Part shown: in pieces, positions 1 through 6,593 of the stretch
Position numbering within the stretch: the first letter of the stretch is position 1
Layout: each line of letters opens with the position of its first letter
NCBI GenBank assembly: GCA_002791215.1
Contig: PFWQ01000015.1
Location: 1 to 8,179, forward strand
Length of the DNA: 8,179 nucleotides
Origin: a candidate division SR1 bacterium CG_4_9_14_3_um_filter_40_9
Lineage (GTDB): Bacteria; Patescibacteriota; Gracilibacteria; Absconditabacterales; Absconditicoccaceae
Direction of reading: 5' to 3'
Program-made: the position numbers and the translations under genes
Notes under the pieces: model-generated
What the model was told of the DNA's origin: nothing
Databases searched by the model: none
Seen by the model: only the letters and a program-made list of their open reading frames with translations

Positions 1-2
1 AT

Positions 3-56
3 ACACGGAAATTTAAAGGCAAAATAGACAAGAGGGCGAGGTTTGATGTCGACTAG
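3..56 (+). CDS. Possible 3' end of an upstream gene (partial)
   Basis: One frame is open from the left edge to a TAG at 54-56 and encodes a very basic 17-residue tail ending RARFDVD. The other two plus-strand frames close within the first 27 bases. A basic C-terminus followed at once by two stem-loops would suit the end of a plus-strand gene, but 54 bases is short enough to be chance and I do not recognise a family. The TAG lies in the loop of the first stem-loop. Confidence 0.3.
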   Translation, partial: TRKFKGKIDKRARFDVD

Positions 57-94
57 ACCTCTTTATTACTTTCTGGGGAAATGCCAGAAAGTAA
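38..94 (+). other. Two consecutive stem-loops upstream of rlmN
   Basis: The first stem pairs GAGGT (38-42) with ACCTC (57-61) around a loop holding the palindrome GTCGAC. The second is a perfect 11-bp stem, TTACTTTCTGG (66-76) with CCAGAAAGTAA (84-94), and a 7-base loop. There is no clean T-run after the second stem, so it is not a textbook terminator. It could be the 3' end of the upstream transcript, a structured leader of rlmN, or part of a small RNA. The remaining bases up to 141 are AT-rich and show no Shine-Dalgarno sequence. Confidence 0.5.
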
Positions 95-141
95 GGCAAG
101 AAGCGCCGCAGGCATGAGAAATTTTAATACATTACATTACT

Positions 142-1314
142 ATGAAACAATCCATCCTCAATCCAAATAACCTCCAGACCTTCGCAAAAGAGCACAAGCT
201 CCAGCCTTTTAGGGTAAAACAAATAATCCAGGAGATCTACGACAATCAGAACATCAGATTTGAGGATATGACCACCCTTTCCAAGGATTTGAGACAGCAA
301 CTCGACGAAAATTTTGAAATACTCTCCATCATCCCGGAGACCATATTGGAGAGTGAAGACAATATAAAAATCTGATTCAAAACTCATGATAACTTCACCA
401 TCGAAGCGGTAATTCTCTTCCACCGAAGCAAACATGAAAAAGAGTCCATAAAGTCGAAAGTCCATAAAGTCGAAAGTCAAAACAAATGACCTGATGACCT
501 TACGACCTTATGACCTGATAGACCCCTTAATAGGATAACATTGTGCGTCTCTTCACAAATCGGCTGCCCCGTCAATTGTGTTTTCTGCGTCACTGGCAAA
601 CTCGGAATCAAGAGAGATTTGACTCGAAATGAGATCATTTCCCAGCTTCTCTTCGCGAACAATTTCATCAAGACGAAATTCGGTAAAAAAGATGACCAAA
701 CGCTCCGAGCAGTCAGAAATGTCGTTTTTATGGGTATGGGTGAACCACTCATAAACTATCAAAACGTAAAAAAATCCATAGAAATCATGATCGCGCAAGC
801 AGGCGGATTTTCTCTAGGCAAAAGACATATTACCATCTCGACAGCAGGCATCATCCCTGGCATCGAGCAACTTATCAAGGACGACATACCAGTCAAATTG
901 GCGATTTCCCTTCATGCTCCGAATCAGAAACTCCGTGAAGAACTCATGCCGATAGCCAAAGTCTACACGCTCGACAAGCTCATGAAAACGATAGACGACT
1001 ATGTCAAAGTCTCCGACAATAGAATCTTTTATGAATATATCATGATCAAGAACAAGACAGATAAGCCTGAACTTGCAACACAACTAGCAGATCTCCTTCA
1101 CGGCAGACTCGCTCATGTAAATCTGATTCCTTACAACATGAATCCAGCCATCAAACTTGAAGAAAGCGACGAAAGAACGATCAGAGCATTCAAAGATATC
1201 CTCGAAAAGAAAGGCATCACGGTGACCATCAGAGATTCTTTGGGAAGGGATTTGAAATCTGCCTGCGGACAATTATGATACGAGAAGATTGCTAACCGTC
1301 ATTGCGAGGAGTAG
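142..1314 (+). CDS. rlmN: Dual-specificity RNA methyltransferase RlmN (UGA read as Gly)
   Basis: Radical SAM enzyme that methylates C2 of adenosine at 23S rRNA A2503 and, in well-studied members, at tRNA A37. Read with UGA as glycine (residues 78, 116, 124, 379) it gives 390 aa from ATG 142 to TAG 1312-1314. The 4Fe-4S cluster motif CX3CX2C is C142/C146/C149. The two mechanistic cysteines of the family match C135 (LCVSSQ) and C375 (ACGQL). GMGEPL and the SAM-binding core follow in normal order. The helical N-terminal domain ends near residue 98. Residues about 99-131 are an insertion encoded by short tandem repeats, where other RlmN proteins have only a short linker before the cysteine motif. 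The last residues after CGQL are encoded by a dispersed repeat that also supplies the stop. Under the standard code the gene would be two pieces with no intact enzyme. Confidence 0.95.
444..526 (+). repeat. Tandem repeats inside rlmN (16-bp x2 and 8-bp x4)
   Basis: A 16-bp unit, GTCCATAAAGTCGAAA, occurs at 444-459 and again at 460-475, followed by the start of a third copy. From 487 to 518 comes an 8-bp unit, YGACCTKA, four times in tandem, with a decayed fifth copy (TAGACCCC) to 526. Neither unit length is a multiple of three, yet the rlmN frame stays open through the block. Two of the four rlmN UGA codons lie inside the 8-bp units. The block has the look of intergenic repeat DNA that has landed in a coding region. 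Confidence 0.85.
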
Positions 1315-1350
1315 GGGCACATTGCATGTGTCTCACGACGAAGCAATCTA
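1297..1350 (+). repeat. GTCATTGCGAG-type dispersed repeat at the 3' end of rlmN
   Basis: Begins CGTCATTGCGAGGAG and ends ACGAAGCAATCTAA, the two arms typical of a dispersed bacterial repeat found in many genomes. The interior contains a CACAT/ATGTG mini-hairpin. The rlmN stop codon (1312-1314) lies inside it, so the repeat supplies the C-terminal tail. A related copy is at 6549-6585 and an inverted copy at 6490-6520. It may also help terminate or stabilise the rlmN transcript. Confidence 0.7.
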
Positions 1351-1379
1351 AATCTCCTTTTACGTCTTTTACGAATCTC

Positions 1380-2099
1380 ATGCAATTTATTCCTATCAAA
1401 ACACGCCCACTCTTGCCGCCCAAAGACAATCTTTTTGAAGTTCTGGACACCTACGTGACAGACGTTCAGGATTGAGATATTATTTTTATTACTTCCAAAA
1501 TTCTCGCCATTCATCAAGGGAAATGCATCAAAGCTACAGAAATCAACAAAAAAGACTTGGTTGAACAAGAAGCGGATAAACGGATACGCACAGATGTAAT
1601 GCCGGGAAAAGACACCTATCTCACCATCAAAAATGATATTCTGATTCCATCAGCGGGCATCGACGAAAGCAACGCAAACGGCTACTATATTCTCTGGCCG
1701 GATAATTTGCCGACATTCAGTAAAGAAATCCACGATTATATCTGTAAAAAACACCAAGTGAAAAATATAGGAATCATCATCACAGACAGCACAACCAGAC
1801 CATTGAAATGGTGAGTGGTAGGAATATGAATTTATGCCTACGGCATCCAACCACTGATAGATAAAAGAGGAGTCAAAGACATCTTTGGGAAAGCGTTGGA
1901 AATCACCCAAGTAAATGTCGTCGATGCACTTAGCGCCATGGCAGTATATCTGATGGGCGAAGCAGCAGAATGCCAGCCTATTGTCATAGGAAGAAATATT
2001 CCTTGAATAGAATATGCCGATACCTATACCTTTGAAGCGACAAAAATTCCGCCTGAGAATGATTTGTATAGACCATTGCTCAAGCCACTCATGGAATAA
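1380..2099 (+). CDS. CofE-like F420-0:gamma-glutamyl ligase family protein (UGA read as Gly)
   Basis: 239 aa from ATG 1380 to TAA 2097-2099, with UGA glycines at residues 32, 145, 150 and 209. It resembles the CofE/FbiB ligase domain along its length: a GDIIFITSKILA start-of-domain motif, AGIDESN near residue 100, an IIITDSTTRP segment, then KWGVVGIGIYAYG, and DKRG followed by a DIFGKALEIT segment. CofE adds glutamate to F420-0 with GTP. No other F420 genes are present here and CPR genomes are not known for F420 synthesis, so the substrate is probably different or unknown. The ORF that ends at 1814 under the standard code stops exactly at the TGG-TGA of the conserved W-G pair. Only 14 bases separate it from the next gene, suggesting co-transcription. 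There is no Shine-Dalgarno sequence; the leader is pyrimidine-rich. Confidence 0.85.
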
Positions 2100-2113
2100 T
2101 TTTATATGGTAAT

Positions 2114-2776
2114 ATGCCGAGAATGAAAAACATCAATAAATTAGATTTATTATTCGGAGTTTATATATTCTGCGTAATAGTTTCAGAGCTCATGGGAGCA
2201 AAAGTATTTAATATCGTGCATTTAGGGAGTTATCAATTACGCGCCAGCGTAGCAATTTTCCTAATCCCTGTGGTCTATTCTATCAACGATGTCATCTGTG
2301 AAGTTCATGGCAAAGAAAAGATGAGATGATATATCAAGATATCATTGATTATCATCACATTATTGATCTTAGCAGCTGCACTCTTTACACGATTACCAGC
2401 AGCTACGCGCTTCTTGCCTACAGAAGCAGCATACGATACTATATTCTCCATGTCAGTCAGGATGTCCATAGCAAGCTTAGTAGCATTCGCAGTAGCAGAC
2501 TTTTTGGATCTCTATATCTTCGCCAAACTCAAAGCGAAATTACACAGATATGGATTGTGGTTTAGAAACAATGCGTCCAATTTCCTTTCAGAATGAATAG
2601 ATTCCATCGTGTTTATGTTCCTTGCCTTTTATTCGCTTCAGCAAGGATTCGGATCAAATGTAAGTTTTCTTTTCAGCCTGATCTTTCCATACCGAGCACT
2701 CAAATGCCTCATGTCCGTGATAGGAACGCCTTTGGTCTATGCATGAGTCAAACGATTGAGAAAAAAGTCTGATTAA
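2114..2776 (+). CDS. yhhQ: Queuosine precursor transporter, YhhQ/DUF165 family (UGA read as Gly)
   Basis: 220-aa integral membrane protein with UGA glycines at residues 72, 161 and 211. Members import 7-deazaguanine precursors (preQ0/preQ1 or queuine-type bases) for queuosine in the tRNA anticodon. Family signatures are visible: an early segment ending SELMGAKVF, then PVVYSINDVICEVHG, RMSIASLVAFAVADFLDLYIFAKLK (written here as key features: R, AD, D, YIFAKLK), the WFRNNASNFLSE loop, and GID at the next UGA leading into a further helix. I count about six hydrophobic segments, and the protein ends in a basic tail RLRKKSD before TAA. ATG 2123 is an alternative start. It probably forms a transcription unit with the CofE-like gene just upstream. 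A salvage transporter fits an organism with reduced biosynthesis. Confidence 0.87.
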
Positions 2777-2867
2777 GGACGGATACAAGAGCATAAAAGA
2801 TCATGCTAGCTAAGATACAATTATAAATTAATCTGTTTTCCGTTTATCCATTATACATGTATCATCC

Positions 2868-3614
2868 ATGAAAAAACTATCCATCATCATACCATTTTTC
2901 AATGAAGAAAAAACTATACTCCATGTCGTAAACGACGTTCTAGCAGTCGATCTAGAGACTCTCGGATACACCAAAGAGATAATTTTGGTTAATGATGGCA
3001 GTACTGATAAAAGCAAATGAGTAATACAATGATTTTTAGGTTCACATCATCCTCACGTTGAAATACAATACCTTGAAAACAGCAAGAGATCATGAAAAGG
3101 ATTTTCTCTCAAAAGGGGTTTCGCGCAAGCAAACTGAGATCTGATGATTGTCCAGGATGCAGATAGGGAATATACGCCTAGTGATTATATCCCTCTGATC
3201 AAAGAGCTTGAAGAAAAAAACTTAGATTTTATCTATGGATCTAGACCCAGAAAGATAATCAGATTGGGGAGTCATTATTCCAGACTCTCAGCTATAATAT
3301 CACTGATAACGGGCGGGCTTCGAATCAATTTGCTAGCATCTTTGCTTACACTAAGACTCATTACTGATGCACCTACGTGTTACAAAATGTTCAAAAAGAA
3401 GCTGAAACCAGATCTTCTTGTTCCTCCAGAAAACGCTTTTGATCGAGAACCTGCGGTCACCATGCTCTTGTTGAGAAAATGATACAAATATGGCGAATCA
3501 CCAATCCACTACACACAGAGAAGAGTAAGTGAATGAAAAAAATTTAAACGACGACGAGATTGAATAATAGCTACAATTACCTTATTCAAATGGAGATTTA
3601 AAAAAATTCAATAA
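2868..3614 (+). CDS. GT2 family glycosyltransferase, DPM1/dolichyl-phosphate-sugar synthase-like (UGA read as Gly)
   Basis: 248 aa, seven UGA glycines (residues 51, 55, 76, 90, 205, 223, 232). Such enzymes move a sugar from a nucleotide-sugar to a polyprenyl or dolichyl phosphate on the cytoplasmic membrane face. The GT-A fold motifs are present: SIIIPFFNEE at the N-terminus, VNDGSTD at 41-47 for nucleotide binding, and the metal-binding DAD at 97-99. DAPTCYKMF is the acceptor-side motif usual in this subfamily, and the C-terminal EGKKFKRRRDGI segment is also typical. There is no C-terminal membrane anchor, so it is the short, soluble or peripheral form. The upstream 91-base gap holds the palindrome ATACATGTAT (2853-2862) six bases before the start codon, and no Shine-Dalgarno sequence. 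The exact sugar cannot be told from sequence. Confidence 0.9.
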
Positions 3615-3620
3615 GAAAAA

Positions 3621-3660
3621 GCCGGAATCCCATCCGACCTATTTTCTTATTTTTCATTTT
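3621..3660 (+). terminator. Candidate intrinsic terminator of the glycosyltransferase gene
   Basis: Six bases after the stop, 3621-3626 pairs with 3633-3638 (one mismatch, core CGGA/TCCG, 6-base loop). A T-rich tract runs on to 3660. The stem is short, so strength is uncertain. It lies at the convergent junction of the two gene blocks. Confidence 0.45.
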
Positions 3661-3662
3661 GG

Positions 3663-3718
3663 CTCCCTTGTGAAAGGGAGAGGGAGCGAAGCGGAAGAGG
3701 GATTTGTTCACGCATCCC
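3663..3718. repeat. Three-hairpin repeat, copy 1 (convergent junction)
   Basis: Hairpin one is CTCCCTT (3663-3669) with AAGGGAG (3674-3680). A GAA triloop flanked by GC pairs follows (3686-3692). Hairpin three pairs GGGAT (3699-3703) with ATCCC (3714-3718) around a TTTGTTCACGC-like loop. A second element at 4334-4387 has the same order, spacing and loop sequences with different but still complementary stems. It could serve as a bidirectional terminator between the convergent genes. Confidence 0.7.
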
Positions 3719-3721
3719 GTT

Positions 3722-4291
3722 CTATTTAACTAATTCACCTCGATCCCCCATTTTTAACCCCGCCGCATTCGCTTCTTCGATATCGAGATGACAATCAAGT
3801 TCGTAGGTATCTTTTGCTCTGACTTCGACATTTTCAAACACCAAACCTCTTTCTCATCAGACTTTGATGTTGATATTCTGACCACTTTCTAGTCACAGAT
3901 CCTGAGCTTCTTTGACGCTACAATGCAAATGTCTTTTGGCAACAATAGCGCCAAAAGGAAGATCCACTTCGCCTGCAGATCAGATAAGTTTGAGTCCTGG
4001 AGTGCCTTGTAAATTTCCAGAAATTCTAACCATAGGTTCTATCCCAAGCGCAAAAGTGTCGCTTATCGAAAGCTCCACTTGGGTGAATTTTCTCACGGGC
4101 ATAAGTACTCTGACATGTTCTATTTTTCCCTTAGGTCACTGAAGAATAAGTGTATCCTTCGTTGCCTTTTCTCCAGGCTGAGTAAGATCTTTGACAACCT
4201 CAAAAACATGTCATTTACCGAAAAGTTTATCAGCATCGATCTGCGATAAATGCACATGCCTATTGGAAATTCAAATCGGAATTCTCACCAT
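3722..4291 (-). CDS. pduL: PduL-type phosphate acyltransferase / phosphotransacetylase (UGA read as Gly)
   Basis: Interconverts acyl-CoA plus phosphate with acyl-phosphate plus CoA; in cytosolic roles usually acetyl-CoA to acetyl-phosphate, which acetate kinase can turn into ATP. 189 aa, starting at ATG 4289-4291 and ending at TAG 3722-3724, close to the usual size of the two-barrel PduL domain. Seven UGA glycines lie at 7, 27, 52, 104, 133, 145 and 146. The zinc-site histidine motifs are intact: SNRHVHLS (H12, H14) and AKRHLHCS (H121, H123). PVRKFTQVE, GTPG and GGERGLVF are also family motifs, the last beginning with two consecutive UGA codons. There is no N-terminal encapsulation peptide and there are no shell genes nearby, so a microcompartment role is unlikely. 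It is the last gene of the minus-strand block, 84 bases after the kinase gene. Confidence 0.93.
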
Positions 4292-4333
4292 AATAAATTT
4301 GAAAATATAAAACTATTTTCTTCCTTTTTTTGT

Positions 4334-4387
4334 CCCTCCTGAGAAGGAGGGGGGACCCGAAGGGTGGGAGGTTTGTTAACGCGTCCC
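4334..4387. repeat. Three-hairpin repeat, copy 2 (overlaps kinase 3' end)
   Basis: Hairpin one is CCCTCCT (4334-4340) with AGGAGGG (4345-4351). Hairpin two is ACCC-GAA-GGGT (4355-4365). Hairpin three pairs GGGA (4366-4369) with TCCC (4384-4387) around a TTTGTTAACGC-containing loop. It matches copy 1 in architecture. The last three codons and the stop of the minus-strand kinase gene (4376-4378) are made from this element. Confidence 0.7.
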
Positions 4388-4927
4388 TATCGCTTCATCA
4401 ACCTGTCTATAAAAATCTTCAAATGTTCAATCATTTCTAAGTTTGTAGTCAGACATTTCAATGCATGCGGGAAGATTTATCTTGGAGGGATCATCACTGC
4501 CTTGTAATTCTCTTGCCTCATTTGAGACAAATGTTTCAAAATCAATCTGGTCTTTGACGCTGTTGCGCAAACGGATTCTGTCATATCTCAGTTTTTGATC
4601 CGCATCCACAGAGAGCAAAACAAAGTCATCCAATTTTTTGAGTGATACAGCTTCTCAAGGAGATCTTATACTTTCTATGACAGCATCTTTTCATTCTGTC
4701 TTTGCTTTCTTATACAATTCTTTGACGATAAAATCTGGTCAGAATTTCTGTTTCAGATCCCATCCGACGGTATACATGCTGTCTCTATTGACCTCCAGTC
4801 CTCTTTTTTTTATTTCTTCTACAATATAGTCACTCACTGAGTAGTGATTGAATCATTTTTTGACGAGATAGTCTGAGATAGTACCTTTCCCAGCTCATAA
4901 AGTGCCAGTTATTCCAACAATTAACAT
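4376..4927 (-). CDS. P-loop kinase, dephospho-CoA kinase / nucleoside monophosphate kinase-like (UGA read as Gly)
   Basis: 183 aa, with UGA glycines at 11, 25, 63, 79, 91 and 167. The N-terminus is a Walker A P-loop, GTLGAGKGT (residues 8-16), in which G11 is a UGA codon. HYSVSDYI and VNRD follow in the substrate-binding region. An AVIESIRSPGE segment holds a conserved central strand, then LLSVDAD and a lid-like arginine-rich helix (RYDRIRLR, 114-121). The end has the helical finish of this family (TFEDFYRQVDEAI). The overall layout is that of small nucleotide or dephospho-CoA kinases of the AAA_18/CoaE type, often annotated simply as AAA family ATPase in candidate phyla. Which nucleotide or coenzyme it phosphorylates cannot be read from sequence. 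The start is ATG 4925-4927, with an AT-rich leader and no Shine-Dalgarno sequence. Confidence 0.75.
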
Positions 4928-4957
4928 CAAATGTTAAATTTAAAATTTAAAATTCAA

Positions 4958-5046
4958 TTTTTATCGCATTAGCGTTTATCGCGAGCCCCAAATCGGGGCG
5001 AACTTTTATCCCCCGCTATACAGCGGAGTTTTATCACACGAAGTGT
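4958..5046. repeat. Array of four mini-hairpins separated by TTTATC
   Basis: Four short stem-loops follow one another: CGC-ATTA-GCG (4965-4974), GCCCC-AAATC-GGGGC (4985-4999), CCGCT-ATAC-AGCGG (5013-5026) and ACAC-GAA-GTGT (5036-5046). Each is introduced by a copy of TTTTATC or GTTTATC (at 4959, 4974, 5004 and 5029). On the minus strand each hairpin is followed by GATAAA(A). The array lies directly after the pyruvate kinase-like stop codon and before the kinase start, so termination or mRNA 3'-end protection is possible. The stems differ in sequence, so this is a structural rather than a sequence repeat. Confidence 0.7.
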
Positions 5047-5048
5047 TT

Positions 5049-6458
5049 TTATATATTCTTAAATTTATAAAGCTCCAAACCATTGATCATATCTGTCCTT
5101 TCGTCTTTGACGGATTCATTTGCCTGAACGATGATAATCTTATCATCAAGCGAAATATTTCATTTGAACATGATTCTAATCATCTCTTTTCCTATCCTTT
5201 TCAGATTTTCATAGTTGAAGGATTGGGAGATTTTATAGCCTCTGACTCATCGAAGCAAGTTCAAATATCTATATGTTTCATCGATTTTAGTGAAAGCGAT
5301 GACTGGCACCATCGGCGCAAGAGAGGACAGTCTTCATGTAGTATATCCATTCTCGGTAAATGACACCATAGCTCTGACATCAAGTTCTCTGGTGATCCTA
5401 TAGGCGTTGTAAATAATATAATCTCTGACTTCATAATCACTATCATCCTCGTAGAAACGATCAAGCTTGTTGTCTTCAAGTTTGAGTTCGTGTTTCTCGA
5501 GCATTTCAAACAATTCCGTCACGATTTCTAGTGGATCATCTTCTCTGATCATCGTATCAATCATATATCCATCTACGGCGAGTGAACAGAATCTCTTCAC
5601 AGCGGCCTCATTGATCAATTTATATTTTCCTGCACTTCGAGTGCCGACAAAGGTGACCATGACTGGTTTCCCCACATTCTTGGATTTTTTGATAAGTGCT
5701 CTTTCATCAATTTTTTTGGCCTTCATCGCTTCAGATATTTTATCAAAACACAAAATAATTCCATCTGATATTTCAATAATATCATCAATATTCTTCAGCG
5801 CTTCTTCCGTTTCAATCTTCGCCAAAATTTTCATTTTGTTAGCATTTTGTGAAGTAAGGAAATTTTTCATCTCCATGATATCAGACTTAGTCTTCACCAT
5901 AGAAGCGATGACCATATTCACTCCATATTCCAATCCCCAGAGGATATCTTTCTTGTCTTTTTCTGTCATAAAAGGGATTTCCACTTCATATTTATCGAAT
6001 AAGACTCTATCAAATTGGACGACTTCACCTCATTTGACGACCTCGCAATTAATGGCTTCAGCAGTGATTTCTTTCACCTTCAATACTACTCCGCTTTGTT
6101 CAAATTTGATTTTGTTGCCTTTTGGAAGATCACGCAAAAATGGCGCATCGATGAAAATTTTCTTATTATGCTCTTGAGCATATTCAGAATATTCCACGGC
6201 GATGATATTACCTTCCTTGGCTTTCACGTTCAACACATTTTTTACTCTGAGATCGAGTCCTCTCATCTCGAGCATGACAGTCTTGCTATTATCCAGCTTC
6301 ATGATAGTGTCGATGTATTTTTTATTGTTATCGTCAAATCCCTGAGAAAGCGTAATCCTGAATGCATCTACCATATTGATGATTTTGGAAAGCACCGTTT
6401 CTTTTGCCAATGTCGGACCTACACCAGCGATGATTTTTGCAAAGTGGAAATTGTTCAT
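5049..6458 (-). CDS. pyk: Divergent pyruvate kinase homologue (UGA read as Gly)
   Basis: 469 aa from ATG 6456-6458 to TAA 5049-5051, with UGA glycines at 143, 375, 404 and 433. The length and domain order are those of pyruvate kinase, which makes ATP and pyruvate from phosphoenolpyruvate. AKIIAGVGPT matches the first strand. FRITLSQG matches the RxNxSHG loop with N and H replaced. A B-domain-like stretch covers about 70-145. MTEKDKKDI (164-172) leads into the second half of the barrel. ILAKIETEEA (211-220) keeps the catalytic Lys214 and Glu216. The metal-site RGDLG motif is missing (DGIILCFDKISE instead), LDTKGPEIR has become LEMRGLDLR, and the ATQML and SGETA motifs are not recognisable. The C-terminal domain retains PVIAFT, where it ends an alternating strand pattern. 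It is therefore a true homologue, but activity is doubtful; a changed substrate or a regulatory role is possible. Confidence 0.8.
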
Positions 6459-6464
6459 ACAGAT

Positions 6465-6493
6465 ATTTTAAAGTGATAAAAGGTCATACTCAA
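6465..6493 (-). promoter_or_regulatory. Candidate sigma70-like promoter of the pyruvate kinase-like gene
   Basis: On the minus strand TTGAGT (6488-6493) and TAAAAT (6465-6470) are separated by exactly 17 bases. Transcription would start about seven bases past the -10 box, which falls on or next to the A of the ATG at 6458. The message would then be leaderless, in keeping with the missing Shine-Dalgarno sequence. Confidence 0.4.
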
Positions 6494-6593
6494 ATTACCA
6501 CGCTTCGCTCGTAATGACGAGCATGGGTAACCAGTATAATGTGCGACTGTCATTGCGAGAAGTACAACGACGTGGCAATCTAGTCGCATTATA
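6490..6593. repeat. Inverted pair of GTCATTGCGAG-type repeats between the PilT-KH and pyk genes
   Basis: One copy reads on the minus strand (6520 to 6490: CGTCATTACGAGCGAAGCG, then TGGTAATTTGAG) and one on the plus strand (6549-6585: TGTCATTGCGAGAAG to GTGGCAATCTAG). The second is enclosed by an inverted repeat, TATAATGTGCGACT (from 6535) against AGTCGCATTATA (6582-6593), which match apart from two inserted bases. The stop codon of the PilT-KH gene (6589-6591) falls in the right arm. The structure may terminate that gene on the minus strand. Confidence 0.65.

Noticed and set aside
38..61. tRNA or tmRNA fragment (T-arm-like hairpin)
   Set aside because: No TTCRA loop, acceptor stem or CCA end can be found around it.
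444..526. CRISPR array
   Set aside because: Units are 16 and 8 bp, directly abutting with no spacers, and inside a coding frame.
541..1278. Separate short radical SAM gene starting at TTG 541
   Set aside because: It is the in-frame continuation of rlmN; the essential N-terminal domain lies upstream across UGA codons.
142..1278. rlmN and its neighbours as pseudogenes broken by nonsense mutations
   Set aside because: Only TGA interrupts the frames, never TAA or TAG, and the interruptions fall on conserved glycines in all eight genes.
3722..4291. Bacterial microcompartment operon suggested by PduL
   Set aside because: No encapsulation peptide and no shell protein gene; phosphotransacetylase function in the cytosol is the simpler reading.
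5467..6177. Long plus-strand frame of 236 codons opposite the pyruvate kinase gene
   Set aside because: Low-complexity Ser/Ile/Phe-rich translation, with no motifs, antisense to a recognisable gene.
6015..6476. Plus-strand frame of 153 codons
   Set aside because: Antisense shadow of the same pyruvate kinase gene; no family resemblance.
6535..6540. TATAAT as a plus-strand promoter -10 box
   Set aside because: It is one arm of the inverted repeat, has no convincing -35, and the plus strand beyond it carries no gene.
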